From positions 2,294,001-2,358,000 of the forward strand of contig NZ_AZUN01000001.1 of assembly GCF_000527095.1 (NCBI RefSeq): a stretch of DNA of 64,000 nt. Direction: 5' to 3'. Below are positions 50,459-58,496 of the stretch, one piece after another (within the stretch, counting starts at the first letter, position 1; each line of letters begins with the position of its first letter). Position numbers and translations under genes: made by a program. The notes under the pieces are model-generated. The model was given only the letters and a program-made list of their open reading frames with translations. It was not told where the DNA came from and did no database searches. This DNA comes from Methylomicrobium lacus LW14. Lineage in GTDB: Bacteria; Pseudomonadota; Gammaproteobacteria; Methylococcales; Methylomonadaceae.

Positions 50459-51280
50459 ATGTTTTTTCGTTTTTCACTCGTCTCAAAAGCCAAAGTCATG
50501 CACTTTTTCAAACGCGCGCGGATTCGCTATATCCTGCACCGCCATGCGATTGCGCATGATATGTGGCGGCAAGCCACCGAGGAAATCGCTGTTTTTCAGG
50601 GATTGAGTGCGGTCGAAAAAGCGCACTTGCGCGAACTGGCGACGCTGTTTTTGCATCAGAAAACCCTCGTCGGCGTCCAGGGACTCGACCTCACCGAGGC
50701 GATGCGCGTGGTCATCGCCGCGCTCGCCTGCCTGCCGATACTCGGGCTCGGTATTGACTGCCTGGAGGGCTGGAGCGAAGTGATCGTTTATCCGACCGCT
50801 TTTCGCGTCCGCCGAGACGAAACCGATGCCGCCGGCGTCGTGCATCATCAGGAACACGCGTTGTGCGGCGAATCCTGGTCGCGGGGCCCCCTGATCTTAT
50901 CCTGGGACGAGATCGAACAGGATCTGCGGAAGGCTCCATCCGGACGCAACGTGGTCATCCATGAGATTGCCCACAAGCTCGACATGCTGAACGGACCGGC
51001 CGACGGCTATCCGCCGCTGCATCACGGCATGTCCGTTTCCGCCTGGTCAACGGCGCTCAGCTCGGCTTATCAGCAATTGGTCCGGCGGATCGATCATCAT
51101 CACCGGCCTTGCATCGACCCTTATGCGGCGGAGAGCCCTGCCGAATTTTTCGCGGTGGTGAGCGAGTATTTTTTCTGCGCGCCCGACCTATTGCAGTCGC
51201 AATTTGCGGCCGTGTACGAGCAATTGTGCCGCTATTACCGGCAAAATCCGTTATTGCGGACAGCCCGTGATTTCACTTGA
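50459..51280 (+). CDS. mtfA: MtfA-like metallopeptidase (M90 family)
   Basis: The protein has 273 residues. The zinc motif NVVIHEIAHKLDMLNGPADG is HExxH plus D, with PAEFFAVVSEYFFCAP supplying the distal Glu. The ELATLFLHQKTLVGVQGL, LACLPILGLGIDCL and EVIVYPTAFRV blocks match E. coli MtfA, a cytoplasmic zinc peptidase that binds the Mlc repressor. Mlc itself is not seen here. ATG 50459 is the chosen start (GTG 50456 and ATG 50498 are alternatives). The gene overlaps the 3' end of parE by 8 bases in convergent orientation. Confidence 0.9.
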   Translation: MFFRFSLVSKAKVMHFFKRARIRYILHRHAIAHDMWRQATEEIAVFQGLSAVEKAHLRELATLFLHQKTLVGVQGLDLTEAMRVVIAALACLPILGLGIDCLEGWSEVIVYPTAFRVRRDETDAAGVVHHQEHALCGESWSRGPLILSWDEIEQDLRKAPSGRNVVIHEIAHKLDMLNGPADGYPPLHHGMSVSAWSTALSSAYQQLVRRIDHHHRPCIDPYAAESPAEFFAVVSEYFFCAPDLLQSQFAAVYEQLCRYYRQNPLLRTARDFT

Positions 51281-53165
51281 TGTCCGCCAGATTGCCCTTG
51301 GTTTCCAGCCAGATTTTCCGGTCCGGCGCGCGTTTCTTGGCCAAGAGCAGATCGAACTGAGCGCCGGTGTCGTCATCGTCGGTCACCGTCATCTGTACCA
51401 GCCTGCGGGTATCCGGGTTCATCGTCGTTTCACGAAGCTGGCTCGGGTTCATTTCGCCGAGGCCCTTGAAGCGCTGCACATTGATCTGGCCTTTGATCTT
51501 CTCGGCTTTGATCCGGTCCAGCACGCCCTGGCGCTCGGCTTCGTCGAGCGCATAAAACACCCGCTTGCCGACGTCGATACGGTATAAGGGCGGCATCGCG
51601 ACGAACACGTGACCTGCCCTGACCAAGGCGTTGAAATGCTGGAAAAACAGCGCGCTGATCAGGGTCGCGATATGGTTGCCGTCGGAATCCGCATCGGCCA
51701 GGATGCAGACCTTGCCGTAGCGTAAATTGGCCAGATCGTCCGAGCCCGGCTCGATGCCGAGCGCGACCGCGATGTCGTGCACTTCCTGCGACGCCATCAC
51801 CTGATTCGAATCGACTTCCCAGGTATTCAAAATCTTGCCGCGCAACGGCATGATCGCCTGAAAATCGCGGTCGCGCGCCTGCTTGGCCGAGCCGCCGGCC
51901 GAATCGCCTTCGACCAGAAACAGCTCGGTGCGTTTGATGTCCTGCGCCGAACAATCGGCCAGCTTGCCGGGCAAGGCGGGGCCTGACGTGATTTTCTTGC
52001 GGACGATTTTCTTGTTCGCGCGCAGGCGTTTCTGGGCGCTGGTAATGATGATTTCGGCGATCTTCTCGCCTTCGGCCGGATGCTGATTCAGCCAGAGGCT
52101 GAAACTGTCTTTCGCGACGCCGGAGACGAAGGCGACGCATTCGCGCGAGCTGAGCCTTTCCTTCGTCTGCCCGGAAAACTGCGGGTCTTCGAGCTTGACC
52201 GAGAGCACGAAATGGCAGTTTTCCCAGACGTCCTCGGGCGCGACCTTTACTCCGCGCGGCAGGATATTGCGAATGTCGCAAAACTCGCGCATCGCCTCGG
52301 TCAAACCGGCGCGAAGACCGTTCACGTGCGTGCCGCCCTGCGCGGTAGGCACCAGATTCACGTAGCTTTCGGTCAGCACTTCGCCGGGGTTTTCGAGCGC
52401 CCAGATGATGCCCCATTCGACCGCTTCATGATTGGCCGCCATGCTGCCCATGAACGGCTGCTCGGGCAGGTATTCGATATCGCCGATCCGGTCGAGCAGA
52501 TATTCCCTGAGGCCGTTCTGATAACACCAGACGATCTCTTCCTCCGGCTGTTCGACCTTCAGGCTGATCGTCAAGCCCGGACACAGCACCGCCTTCGCGC
52601 GCAGATTCTGCTTCAGCCGGGTCACCGAAATCTTGCTCGAATCGAAATATTTTTCGTTCGGCCGGAAGGTCACCGTCGTGCCGGTGTTGTTGCGGCCGAC
52701 CGTGCCGACTTCGGCCAGATCGCTTTGTTTCTCGCCGTCGGCGAATGCCATCCGGTAAACCTTGCCGCCGCGTTTGACCTCGACTTCGAGATGCGCGGAC
52801 AAGGCATTCACGACCGAGACGCCGACGCCGTGCAGACCGCCCGAAAATTGGTAATTCTTATTCGAAAACTTGCCGCCCGCGTGCAGTTGCGTCAGGATCA
52901 CCTCGACGCCCGGCATGCCCTGCTCAGGGTGGATGTCGACCGGCATGCCACGGCCGTTGTCGCCGACCCTGACTGAACCGTCCTTGTACAGCACCACCTC
53001 GATCGTGTCCGCGTGGCCGGCCAGGGCTTCATCGACGCTGTTATCGACGACTTCCTGCACCAGATGATTCGGCCGCGTGGTATCGGTGTACATGCCGGGG
53101 CGCTTTCGCACCGGCTCCAGGCCGCTCAGGACTTCGATCGCGGCGGCGTTATATTCGTTACTCAT
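51273..53165 (-). CDS. parE: DNA topoisomerase IV subunit B
   Basis: The protein has 630 residues. The N-terminal GHKL ATPase includes EVVDNSVDEALAGHAD, VGDNGRGMPVDIH and GGLHGVGVSVVNALS. The TOPRIM domain has LFLVEGDSAGGSAKQARDR and ILADADSDGNHI. PLRGKILNTWEVDSN and RFKGLGEMNPSQLRETTM complete the family. ParE rather than GyrB is supported by the 630-residue length and lack of the GyrB insertion. It works with ParC to decatenate daughter chromosomes. parC is not in the window. Confidence 0.95.
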   Translation of the reverse strand: MSNEYNAAAIEVLSGLEPVRKRPGMYTDTTRPNHLVQEVVDNSVDEALAGHADTIEVVLYKDGSVRVGDNGRGMPVDIHPEQGMPGVEVILTQLHAGGKFSNKNYQFSGGLHGVGVSVVNALSAHLEVEVKRGGKVYRMAFADGEKQSDLAEVGTVGRNNTGTTVTFRPNEKYFDSSKISVTRLKQNLRAKAVLCPGLTISLKVEQPEEEIVWCYQNGLREYLLDRIGDIEYLPEQPFMGSMAANHEAVEWGIIWALENPGEVLTESYVNLVPTAQGGTHVNGLRAGLTEAMREFCDIRNILPRGVKVAPEDVWENCHFVLSVKLEDPQFSGQTKERLSSRECVAFVSGVAKDSFSLWLNQHPAEGEKIAEIIITSAQKRLRANKKIVRKKITSGPALPGKLADCSAQDIKRTELFLVEGDSAGGSAKQARDRDFQAIMPLRGKILNTWEVDSNQVMASQEVHDIAVALGIEPGSDDLANLRYGKVCILADADSDGNHIATLISALFFQHFNALVRAGHVFVAMPPLYRIDVGKRVFYALDEAERQGVLDRIKAEKIKGQINVQRFKGLGEMNPSQLRETTMNPDTRRLVQMTVTDDDDTGAQFDLLLAKKRAPDRKIWLETKGNLADIK

Positions 53166-53242
53166 GATGACTCAAATTCAAGATCCAGGATTATTCGCGT
53201 TATTGTAGGGTTCAGCTTTAGAAACAATCAAGGACGAACACT

Positions 53243-54070
53243 TTATAATCGGTTACGATCAATCTCGCGCTGACCGGCCGGCGCTAATTCCGGCATGGGC
53301 TTCTGGTCATTTTGCGCCGTTTCTGCGAGCAAGCGGTGGCGCGCGTAGCCCTGCGAAATGATCAATAACACGACCCGGCGGTTCTTGAAGCGGCCTTCCT
53401 CTACCCTGTTGTCCGCAATCGGATGAAACTCGCCGTAACCTATCGCCGACAGGCGCGGAGGATCGATGCCGTTATTGACGAACTCGCGCACCACGGTCGT
53501 GGCTCTGGACGATGACAACTCCCAATTGGACGGGAACTTGACCGTATCGATCGGCAAATTATCGGTATGGCCTTCGACATTGATCTGATTGGGCAAAGGT
53601 TTCAGGACTTCCGCGACTTTTTTGAGCACCGGCCGCGAGGCTAAGGCGAGCTCCGCCGAGCCGCTCAGAAACAGCAGTTCGCTGTTCATTTGCAACTCGA
53701 TCCAGTAATTGCCTTTTTTGACGGTCACCAGATTTTCGCTAATCAAGCCTTCCAAGATTTGAGTCAATTGCTCGGACGTATGCTGCAACTGCCGGCTGTC
53801 CGCGGCCAAACTTTCTGCCGTATTGGCTGGATTTGCGGCATTGTCAGGGCCCGACAGCGCATTCTCCAATTGGCTGACCTGGCGTTTTTTTTCGATAAAG
53901 GCTTTTTCCAGCGACATCGAAAACGCTCGGTATTTGTTTTCGTTGACCGCGGAAATCGCATACATCACCACAAAAAAAGCGAACAGCAGGGTCACGAAAT
54001 CCGCGTAGGAAATCAGCCAGCGGTCATGATTGACGGTTTCGCTCGGCATTCTTCTGCGCCGCCTTCTCAT
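53243..54070 (-). CDS. motD: MotD-like flagellar stator protein (MotB family, OmpA-like domain)
   Basis: The protein has 275 residues. A basic N-terminus (MRRRRRRMP) precedes a single helix DRWLISYADFVTLLFAFFVVMYA, with the stator proton-binding Asp in SYADF. A flexible linker follows, then an OmpA/MotB peptidoglycan-binding domain (INVEGHTDNLPI, SNWELSSSRATTVVREFV, RLSAIGYGEFHPI). This form, paired with a MotC-like partner, matches the MotCD second stator of pseudomonads. The ATGA overlap with motC shows coupling. The motor and flagellar genes are elsewhere. Confidence 0.88.
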   Translation of the reverse strand: MRRRRRRMPSETVNHDRWLISYADFVTLLFAFFVVMYAISAVNENKYRAFSMSLEKAFIEKKRQVSQLENALSGPDNAANPANTAESLAADSRQLQHTSEQLTQILEGLISENLVTVKKGNYWIELQMNSELLFLSGSAELALASRPVLKKVAEVLKPLPNQINVEGHTDNLPIDTVKFPSNWELSSSRATTVVREFVNNGIDPPRLSAIGYGEFHPIADNRVEEGRFKNRRVVLLIISQGYARHRLLAETAQNDQKPMPELAPAGQREIDRNRL

Positions 54071-54828
54071 AAGCTGACGCTCTCCTTTTCATGCAGATAA
54101 CCGCTCAATTTCAATTTGATATTGCGCGGATTTTCGCCCTGCGAAATGGCGATCAATCCTTCCGCTATCATTTCCCGGGCCTGCGAAGACGCGTACACAT
54201 ACGTTTTGACTTTATTCGCCATCGGCAAGAAAAACAGATTCGCCGAACCGACGCCATAGACCGTCGCCACGAATGCGGTCGCGATACCCGCGCCGAGCAA
54301 TTGCGGATCGGACAGGTTTTCCATCACATGGATCAGCCCCATCACCGCCGCGAGCATGCCGACCGTCGGCGCATAACCGCCCATCGCTTCGAGCATTTTC
54401 GCGCCCTGCATATCCACGTCCTCCCGGTTGTTGATCTCCAACTCCAGAATATCGCGAATATCTTCCGGCTCATTGCCGTCAACCAATAATTGCAGGCCTT
54501 TTTTAATAAACAGGTCGGGCTCGCTATCGATCTTATCTTCAAGTCCCAGCAGGCCCTGTTTGCGCGCCAACTGGCTCCATTCGACGATCTTGTCGATCTC
54601 GACCGTCAAATCCTTTTTCTTCGGAAAAAACACCCATAATCCGAGCTTCAAACTGCGAACAAAAATTTGCGGCGGAAACTGTAACAACGTCGCGCCAATC
54701 GTGCCGCCGAACACGATAATAAAGGCAGGACCATTGACCAGGGAGTCGAGATTGGCGCCTTCCAGAAAGTTTCCGAACAGCAGCGCGCCGATGCCGATCA
54801 GTACGCCAATGACACTTAAGATATCCAT
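54067..54828 (-). CDS. motC: MotC-like flagellar stator protein (MotA family)
   Basis: The protein has 253 residues. Four transmembrane helices are visible: ILSVIGVLIGIGALLFGNFLEG, GPAFIIVFGGTIGATLLQF, YAPTVGMLAAVMGLIHVM and GAGIATAFVATVYGVGSANLFFLPMA. The cytoplasmic loop between helices 2 and 3 has the acidic and basic torque-generating helix. The start at 54828 (ATG) is preferred over a TTG at 54831. It forms a stator with the MotD-like protein, converting ion flow into rotation. Which ion is used cannot be decided from the sequence alone. Confidence 0.9.
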   Translation of the reverse strand: MDILSVIGVLIGIGALLFGNFLEGANLDSLVNGPAFIIVFGGTIGATLLQFPPQIFVRSLKLGLWVFFPKKKDLTVEIDKIVEWSQLARKQGLLGLEDKIDSEPDLFIKKGLQLLVDGNEPEDIRDILELEINNREDVDMQGAKMLEAMGGYAPTVGMLAAVMGLIHVMENLSDPQLLGAGIATAFVATVYGVGSANLFFLPMANKVKTYVYASSQAREMIAEGLIAISQGENPRNIKLKLSGYLHEKESVSL

Positions 54829-55007
54829 CAAATTTGTTTTATCCGCTCAGTTTTGCAATTTATACCATCGTCAACGCGCGGCAAGCGCGTAACGCAGCTA
54901 AAGTATAGTCAAATTCGCTCGATGCAAAGTGGACTCGGGCGTCTAAAAACGCTATAACGCCTTGCCAATAAATGCCAATACCACCCAGCACAAAGGAGCC
55001 CTTACGC

Positions 55008-55466
55008 ATGCAATACTGGCTGATGAAGTCTGAACCCGATACCTTCAGTATCGACGATCTCTGCCGAAGACCCGGCGGCACCGAACACTGGGACGGCGTG
55101 CGCAACTATCAGGCGCGCAACATGATGCGTGATCAAATGCGGCTCGGCGATCAGGTTTTCTTTTATCATTCGAATTGCGCCGAACCCGGCATCGTCGGCA
55201 TCATGGAAGTGGCGAGGGAGGGCTACGCCGACTTCCTGGCATTCGATCCTAGCGATCCGCACTTCGATCCCCAAAGCTCTGCTGACAATCCGCGCTGGTT
55301 CATGGTCGATGTGAAGTATGTCAGGCACTTGCCGCGCACGATTACGCTGCGGGAATTGAAAGAAAAAGCAGAACTCGCCAACCTTGCCCTGGTCAGGCGC
55401 GGCAACCGGCTGTCGATCATGCCGGTCACGGAGGCGCAATGGGATTTCATTCTCTCGCTGGCATGA
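55008..55466 (+). CDS. EVE-domain protein
   Basis: The protein has 152 residues. The EVE fold starts YWLMKSEPDTFSIDDL, followed by HWDGVRNYQARNMMRDQM, and GDQVFFYHSNCAEPGIVGIMEV. These are the aromatic-cage positions used by EVE proteins (related to YTH/PUA) to bind modified bases. The last helix reads IMPVTEAQWDFILSL. A clear AAAGGAG site precedes the ATG. Family members are linked to sensing modified DNA or RNA, sometimes with restriction systems; no such partner is seen here, and the gene is a common solitary one near rpiA in gammaproteobacteria. Confidence 0.9.
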   Translation: MQYWLMKSEPDTFSIDDLCRRPGGTEHWDGVRNYQARNMMRDQMRLGDQVFFYHSNCAEPGIVGIMEVAREGYADFLAFDPSDPHFDPQSSADNPRWFMVDVKYVRHLPRTITLRELKEKAELANLALVRRGNRLSIMPVTEAQWDFILSLA

Positions 55467-55584
55467 GCATCAATCGCCCGATTCCCGCCAGGCCATCATT
55501 TTTTCAAAAATCGGCTGAATAATGCCGATTTATGCGGTATCATCGCGCGGATTAATCCACCCTCACAAGAACAACAGGACATTT

Positions 55585-56238
55585 ATGACTCAAGACGAAT
55601 TAAAACAAAAAGTCGCTGCCGCCGCCCTGGAATACGTCAAGGACATCCCGCTGATCGGCGTCGGCACCGGTTCGACGGTCAATTATTTCATCGACATGCT
55701 GGCCGATTATAAAAACACGATCGTAGGCGCGGTTTCCAGCTCGGTCGGCACCACCGAACGCCTGAAAAAAGTCGGCATTCCTGTGCTCGACCTGAACGAA
55801 GTCGGCACGCTGGACATTTATATCGACGGCGCCGACGAAATCAATCCGCGCAAGCAATTGATCAAAGGCGGCGGCGGCGCGCTGACCCGTGAAAAAATCA
55901 TCGCCGCGGCCAGCAAAAAATTTGTCTGCATCGCCGACGGCTCCAAATGCGTCGACGTGCTGGGCAAATTCCCGCTGCCTATCGAAGTGATCCCGATGGC
56001 CAGAAGCTACGTCGCGAGAGAAATGGTCAAGCTGGGCGGACAGCCGGTCTGGCGCGAAAACTTCGTGACCGACAACCACAATCATATCCTGGACGTGCAT
56101 AACCTGGACATCCTGGACCCGATTGCACTCGAAAAGACCATCAACGACATTACCGGCGTGGTTTGCGTCGGTCTGTTCGCGATGCGCCCGGCCGACATCA
56201 TCCTGGTCAGCCAAGGTCAAGAAATCAGCAGCTGGTAA
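55585..56238 (+). CDS. rpiA: Ribose-5-phosphate isomerase A
   Basis: The protein has 217 residues. It interconverts ribose 5-phosphate and ribulose 5-phosphate, feeding both the pentose pathway and the RuMP cycle. IGVGTGSTVNYFIDML, SSVGTTERLKKVGI, DIYIDGADEI (catalytic Asp), KGGGGALTREKI and VVCVGLFAMRPADI are the standard blocks. The start at 55585 has the ACAGGAC site; the upstream in-frame start at 55522 is not needed. In this organism it helps regenerate ribulose 5-phosphate, the formaldehyde acceptor. A strong terminator follows. Confidence 0.96.
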   Translation: MTQDELKQKVAAAALEYVKDIPLIGVGTGSTVNYFIDMLADYKNTIVGAVSSSVGTTERLKKVGIPVLDLNEVGTLDIYIDGADEINPRKQLIKGGGGALTREKIIAAASKKFVCIADGSKCVDVLGKFPLPIEVIPMARSYVAREMVKLGGQPVWRENFVTDNHNHILDVHNLDILDPIALEKTINDITGVVCVGLFAMRPADIILVSQGQEISSW

Positions 56239-56284
56239 TTTTTATCGGCTCATGGGCCTTTGCCGATTGGCATGGGCTCCAATA

Positions 56285-56314
56285 AAAAAGCCGTACCTGA
56301 AAGTACGGCTTTTT
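56285..56314. terminator. Bidirectional rho-independent terminator
   Basis: Perfect 12-bp stem: AAAAAGCCGTAC (56285-56296), 6-base loop, GTACGGCTTTTT (56303-56314). It ends rpiA and, on the other strand, the secreted-protein gene. Confidence 0.92.
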
Positions 56315-56345
56315 CGATCGCCCGCTGCCTTTGAGCGCCCGAAGG

Positions 56346-57005
56346 CTAGCTCTCGGACTCCACACACAGCGGCGATGCGCCGGCCGCGCAATTGATGGCG
56401 CCTTGCGGAACCTGATCCGTATTGACAAAACGCAGTTTCAATCCTCCCGAACGCGAAGTGCCTCCTATCTTTGAGCCTGAGTCCCATGAGTAAACCATGC
56501 CGGAACTGGCACCGACGCTAATACCGCTCAGACTGCCCTTCTGATTATATTTCGGCATGAATTCAAGCGACCCTTCGTAGCCGATGAATGCATAATTCGC
56601 TGGAAAGCCATGGAATGCCTTGCCTTGTTGCACAAAATAAATTGATCCCCAATCCGAACCCAGACTTTGCCTGCTGTCATTAAGCTCCCAAAGCTCGCTG
56701 CTGTATTCCCCCCGCTCCCATTGTCCATTGCCATTCATACAATACGAAACCAGTTGATAGACATAGGAGCCTTCGCCGGCCCAAGTCAATTGGGCATAAC
56801 AATTATTAATCCCGCTATCGATTTTAAGGTTTTTTAATTGCGCCCAGGGGCTTGGACCTGACGTATTGATGGCTTTAGGAATCGTCGTGGTAATGCGGCC
56901 GCTCAACCAGACGCCGTCCAAATGGCCGTCGTTCGTTGCATAAACCGGAGCACTAGCACCAACCGAGGCCATCAGGATCAATGAAATCAGCACTCTGTTC
57001 TTCAT
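56346..57005 (-). CDS. Secreted protein of unknown family
   Basis: The protein has 219 residues. A signal peptide (MKNRVLISLILMASVGASAPVYA) is followed by a mature part rich in Gly, Ser, Trp and Tyr. Cysteines are few and spaced (NNCYAQL, VSYCMNG, NCAAGASPLC), suggesting two disulfides. Beta-strand-like segments (QLTWAGEGSYVYQLVSY, GSIYFVQQGKAFHGF) point to a beta-sandwich. No catalytic motif is visible. It stands alone, flanked by a terminator and an AT-rich upstream region; the codon usage is less GC-rich than in its neighbours. No function is proposed. Confidence 0.7.
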   Translation of the reverse strand: MKNRVLISLILMASVGASAPVYATNDGHLDGVWLSGRITTTIPKAINTSGPSPWAQLKNLKIDSGINNCYAQLTWAGEGSYVYQLVSYCMNGNGQWERGEYSSELWELNDSRQSLGSDWGSIYFVQQGKAFHGFPANYAFIGYEGSLEFMPKYNQKGSLSGISVGASSGMVYSWDSGSKIGGTSRSGGLKLRFVNTDQVPQGAINCAAGASPLCVESES

Positions 57006-57224
57006 GTTCTTCCCCTCAAATATCGGCTTAACTCTATTACTAGATGAAACCCGTTAGGAGCCTCACCAAGATTGTTGAACTAGAGTCTAGTTTCGATACC
57101 TGATTGGATGCGGAACTGGTTCACAGATTAACGTGAAAGATAATGCTAACACATAGCCAACAGAGCCTTACCCTAACGTATATAGCCTCCTGCCTTGCTG
57201 GTTTTGACTTTCGCTCGCTCAAGA

Positions 57225-58316
57225 TCAAGTATTCTGGATCACGATATTCGGAAATTTCGAGCTGAAATCCTTTGCCTTCAGCGCCAGCCTGGCCGCCATC
57301 TTGCGCGCGATCTCCCGGTAAATTCCGGCCGCACGTCCTTCAGGATCGGCGACGACGGTCGGACGGCCCGAATCGGCAAACTGGCGGATATGGATGTCCA
57401 ACGGCAGCGCCCCCAGAAAATCGACATGATTGGTCTCTGCCATCAACGCCCCGCCGCCTTCGCCGAAAATCGCTTCCGCATGGCCGCACTCACTGCAAAT
57501 ATGTACGCTCATGTTTTCGACGATGCCCAAAACCGGCACATTCACCTTCTCGAACATGCCGAGGCCGCGCTGCGCGTCGATCAGCGCGATGTCCTGCGGC
57601 GTGGTCACGATGATCGCCCCGCTGACCGGAATCTGCTGCGCCAGGGTCAATTGAATGTCGCCGGTGCCCGGCGGCAGATCGACGATCAGATAATCCAGGT
57701 GGTCCCAGGCGGTATCCCTCAGCAACTGCTGCAAGGCATTCGTCGCCATCGGCCCGCGCCAGATCATCGCTTGGCCGGCATCCACCAGATAGCCGATCGA
57801 CATCGTCTGGATGCCGAAGGAGATCTTCGGCTGCATCGTTTTATTGTCATGGCTGACCGGGTAGCCCGACAGCCCCAGCATGGTCGGAATGCTCGGGCCG
57901 TAGATGTCCGCATCGAGAATGCCGACGTTCGCGCCTTCGGCTGTTAGCGCCAAGGCCAGATTGACCGCGGTGGTCGATTTGCCGACGCCGCCCTTGCCGG
58001 AGGCGACCGCAATGATGTTTTTGACCTGGCTATGCGGCTTCAGGGTTTGTTGCACCGAATGCGCGATGATCTTGACGGTGACTTCGACAGTCACCCTGCC
58101 GACGCCGGGCAGCGTCTTCAACTGCTGCTCGACCGCCGCCTGCAGCTCCGTCACATAAGACTTGGCAGGATAGCCAAGCTCCAGCTTGACCGCGACATTG
58201 GAACCCTCGACCGTAATTGACTTGACCGACTTGGCGGCGACCAAATCGAGGCCGTGATTCGGGTCGATCACGTTTTTCAAGCAGTTTTCGACATCAATTT
58301 TTTCGATGCTAGCCAT
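57225..58316 (-). CDS. apbC: Mrp/NBP35-type iron-sulfur carrier ATPase (ApbC)
   Basis: The protein has 363 residues. An N-terminal DUF59-like domain (residues 1-85) precedes the ATPase. The deviant Walker A is AVASGKGGVGKSTTAVNLALAL, Walker B is LDADIYGPSIPTMLG, and the YLIVDLPPGTGDIQLTL segment follows. CxxC in HICSECGHAEAIFG binds the bridging [4Fe-4S] cluster of a dimer. It assembles and delivers Fe-S clusters to enzymes such as the many Fe-S proteins of this window. It is divergently transcribed from metG, as in many gammaproteobacteria. Confidence 0.94.
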   Translation of the reverse strand: MASIEKIDVENCLKNVIDPNHGLDLVAAKSVKSITVEGSNVAVKLELGYPAKSYVTELQAAVEQQLKTLPGVGRVTVEVTVKIIAHSVQQTLKPHSQVKNIIAVASGKGGVGKSTTAVNLALALTAEGANVGILDADIYGPSIPTMLGLSGYPVSHDNKTMQPKISFGIQTMSIGYLVDAGQAMIWRGPMATNALQQLLRDTAWDHLDYLIVDLPPGTGDIQLTLAQQIPVSGAIIVTTPQDIALIDAQRGLGMFEKVNVPVLGIVENMSVHICSECGHAEAIFGEGGGALMAETNHVDFLGALPLDIHIRQFADSGRPTVVADPEGRAAGIYREIARKMAARLALKAKDFSSKFPNIVIQNT

Positions 58317-58496
58317 TGTTTGTTCCAGATAATGAATGGAGAGGCCGAGACAATTCGCAGGTAATAACCCATTAAATTACTCGGAATATAAACCATTTTA
58401 CAACACTTCGGCGAGGCGTTTCCATATTCGAAAGATGCGCCTGATTTATGCGATAATACCAGACTTGTTTGTCTTCGTATTCACCAGTTATCACTC

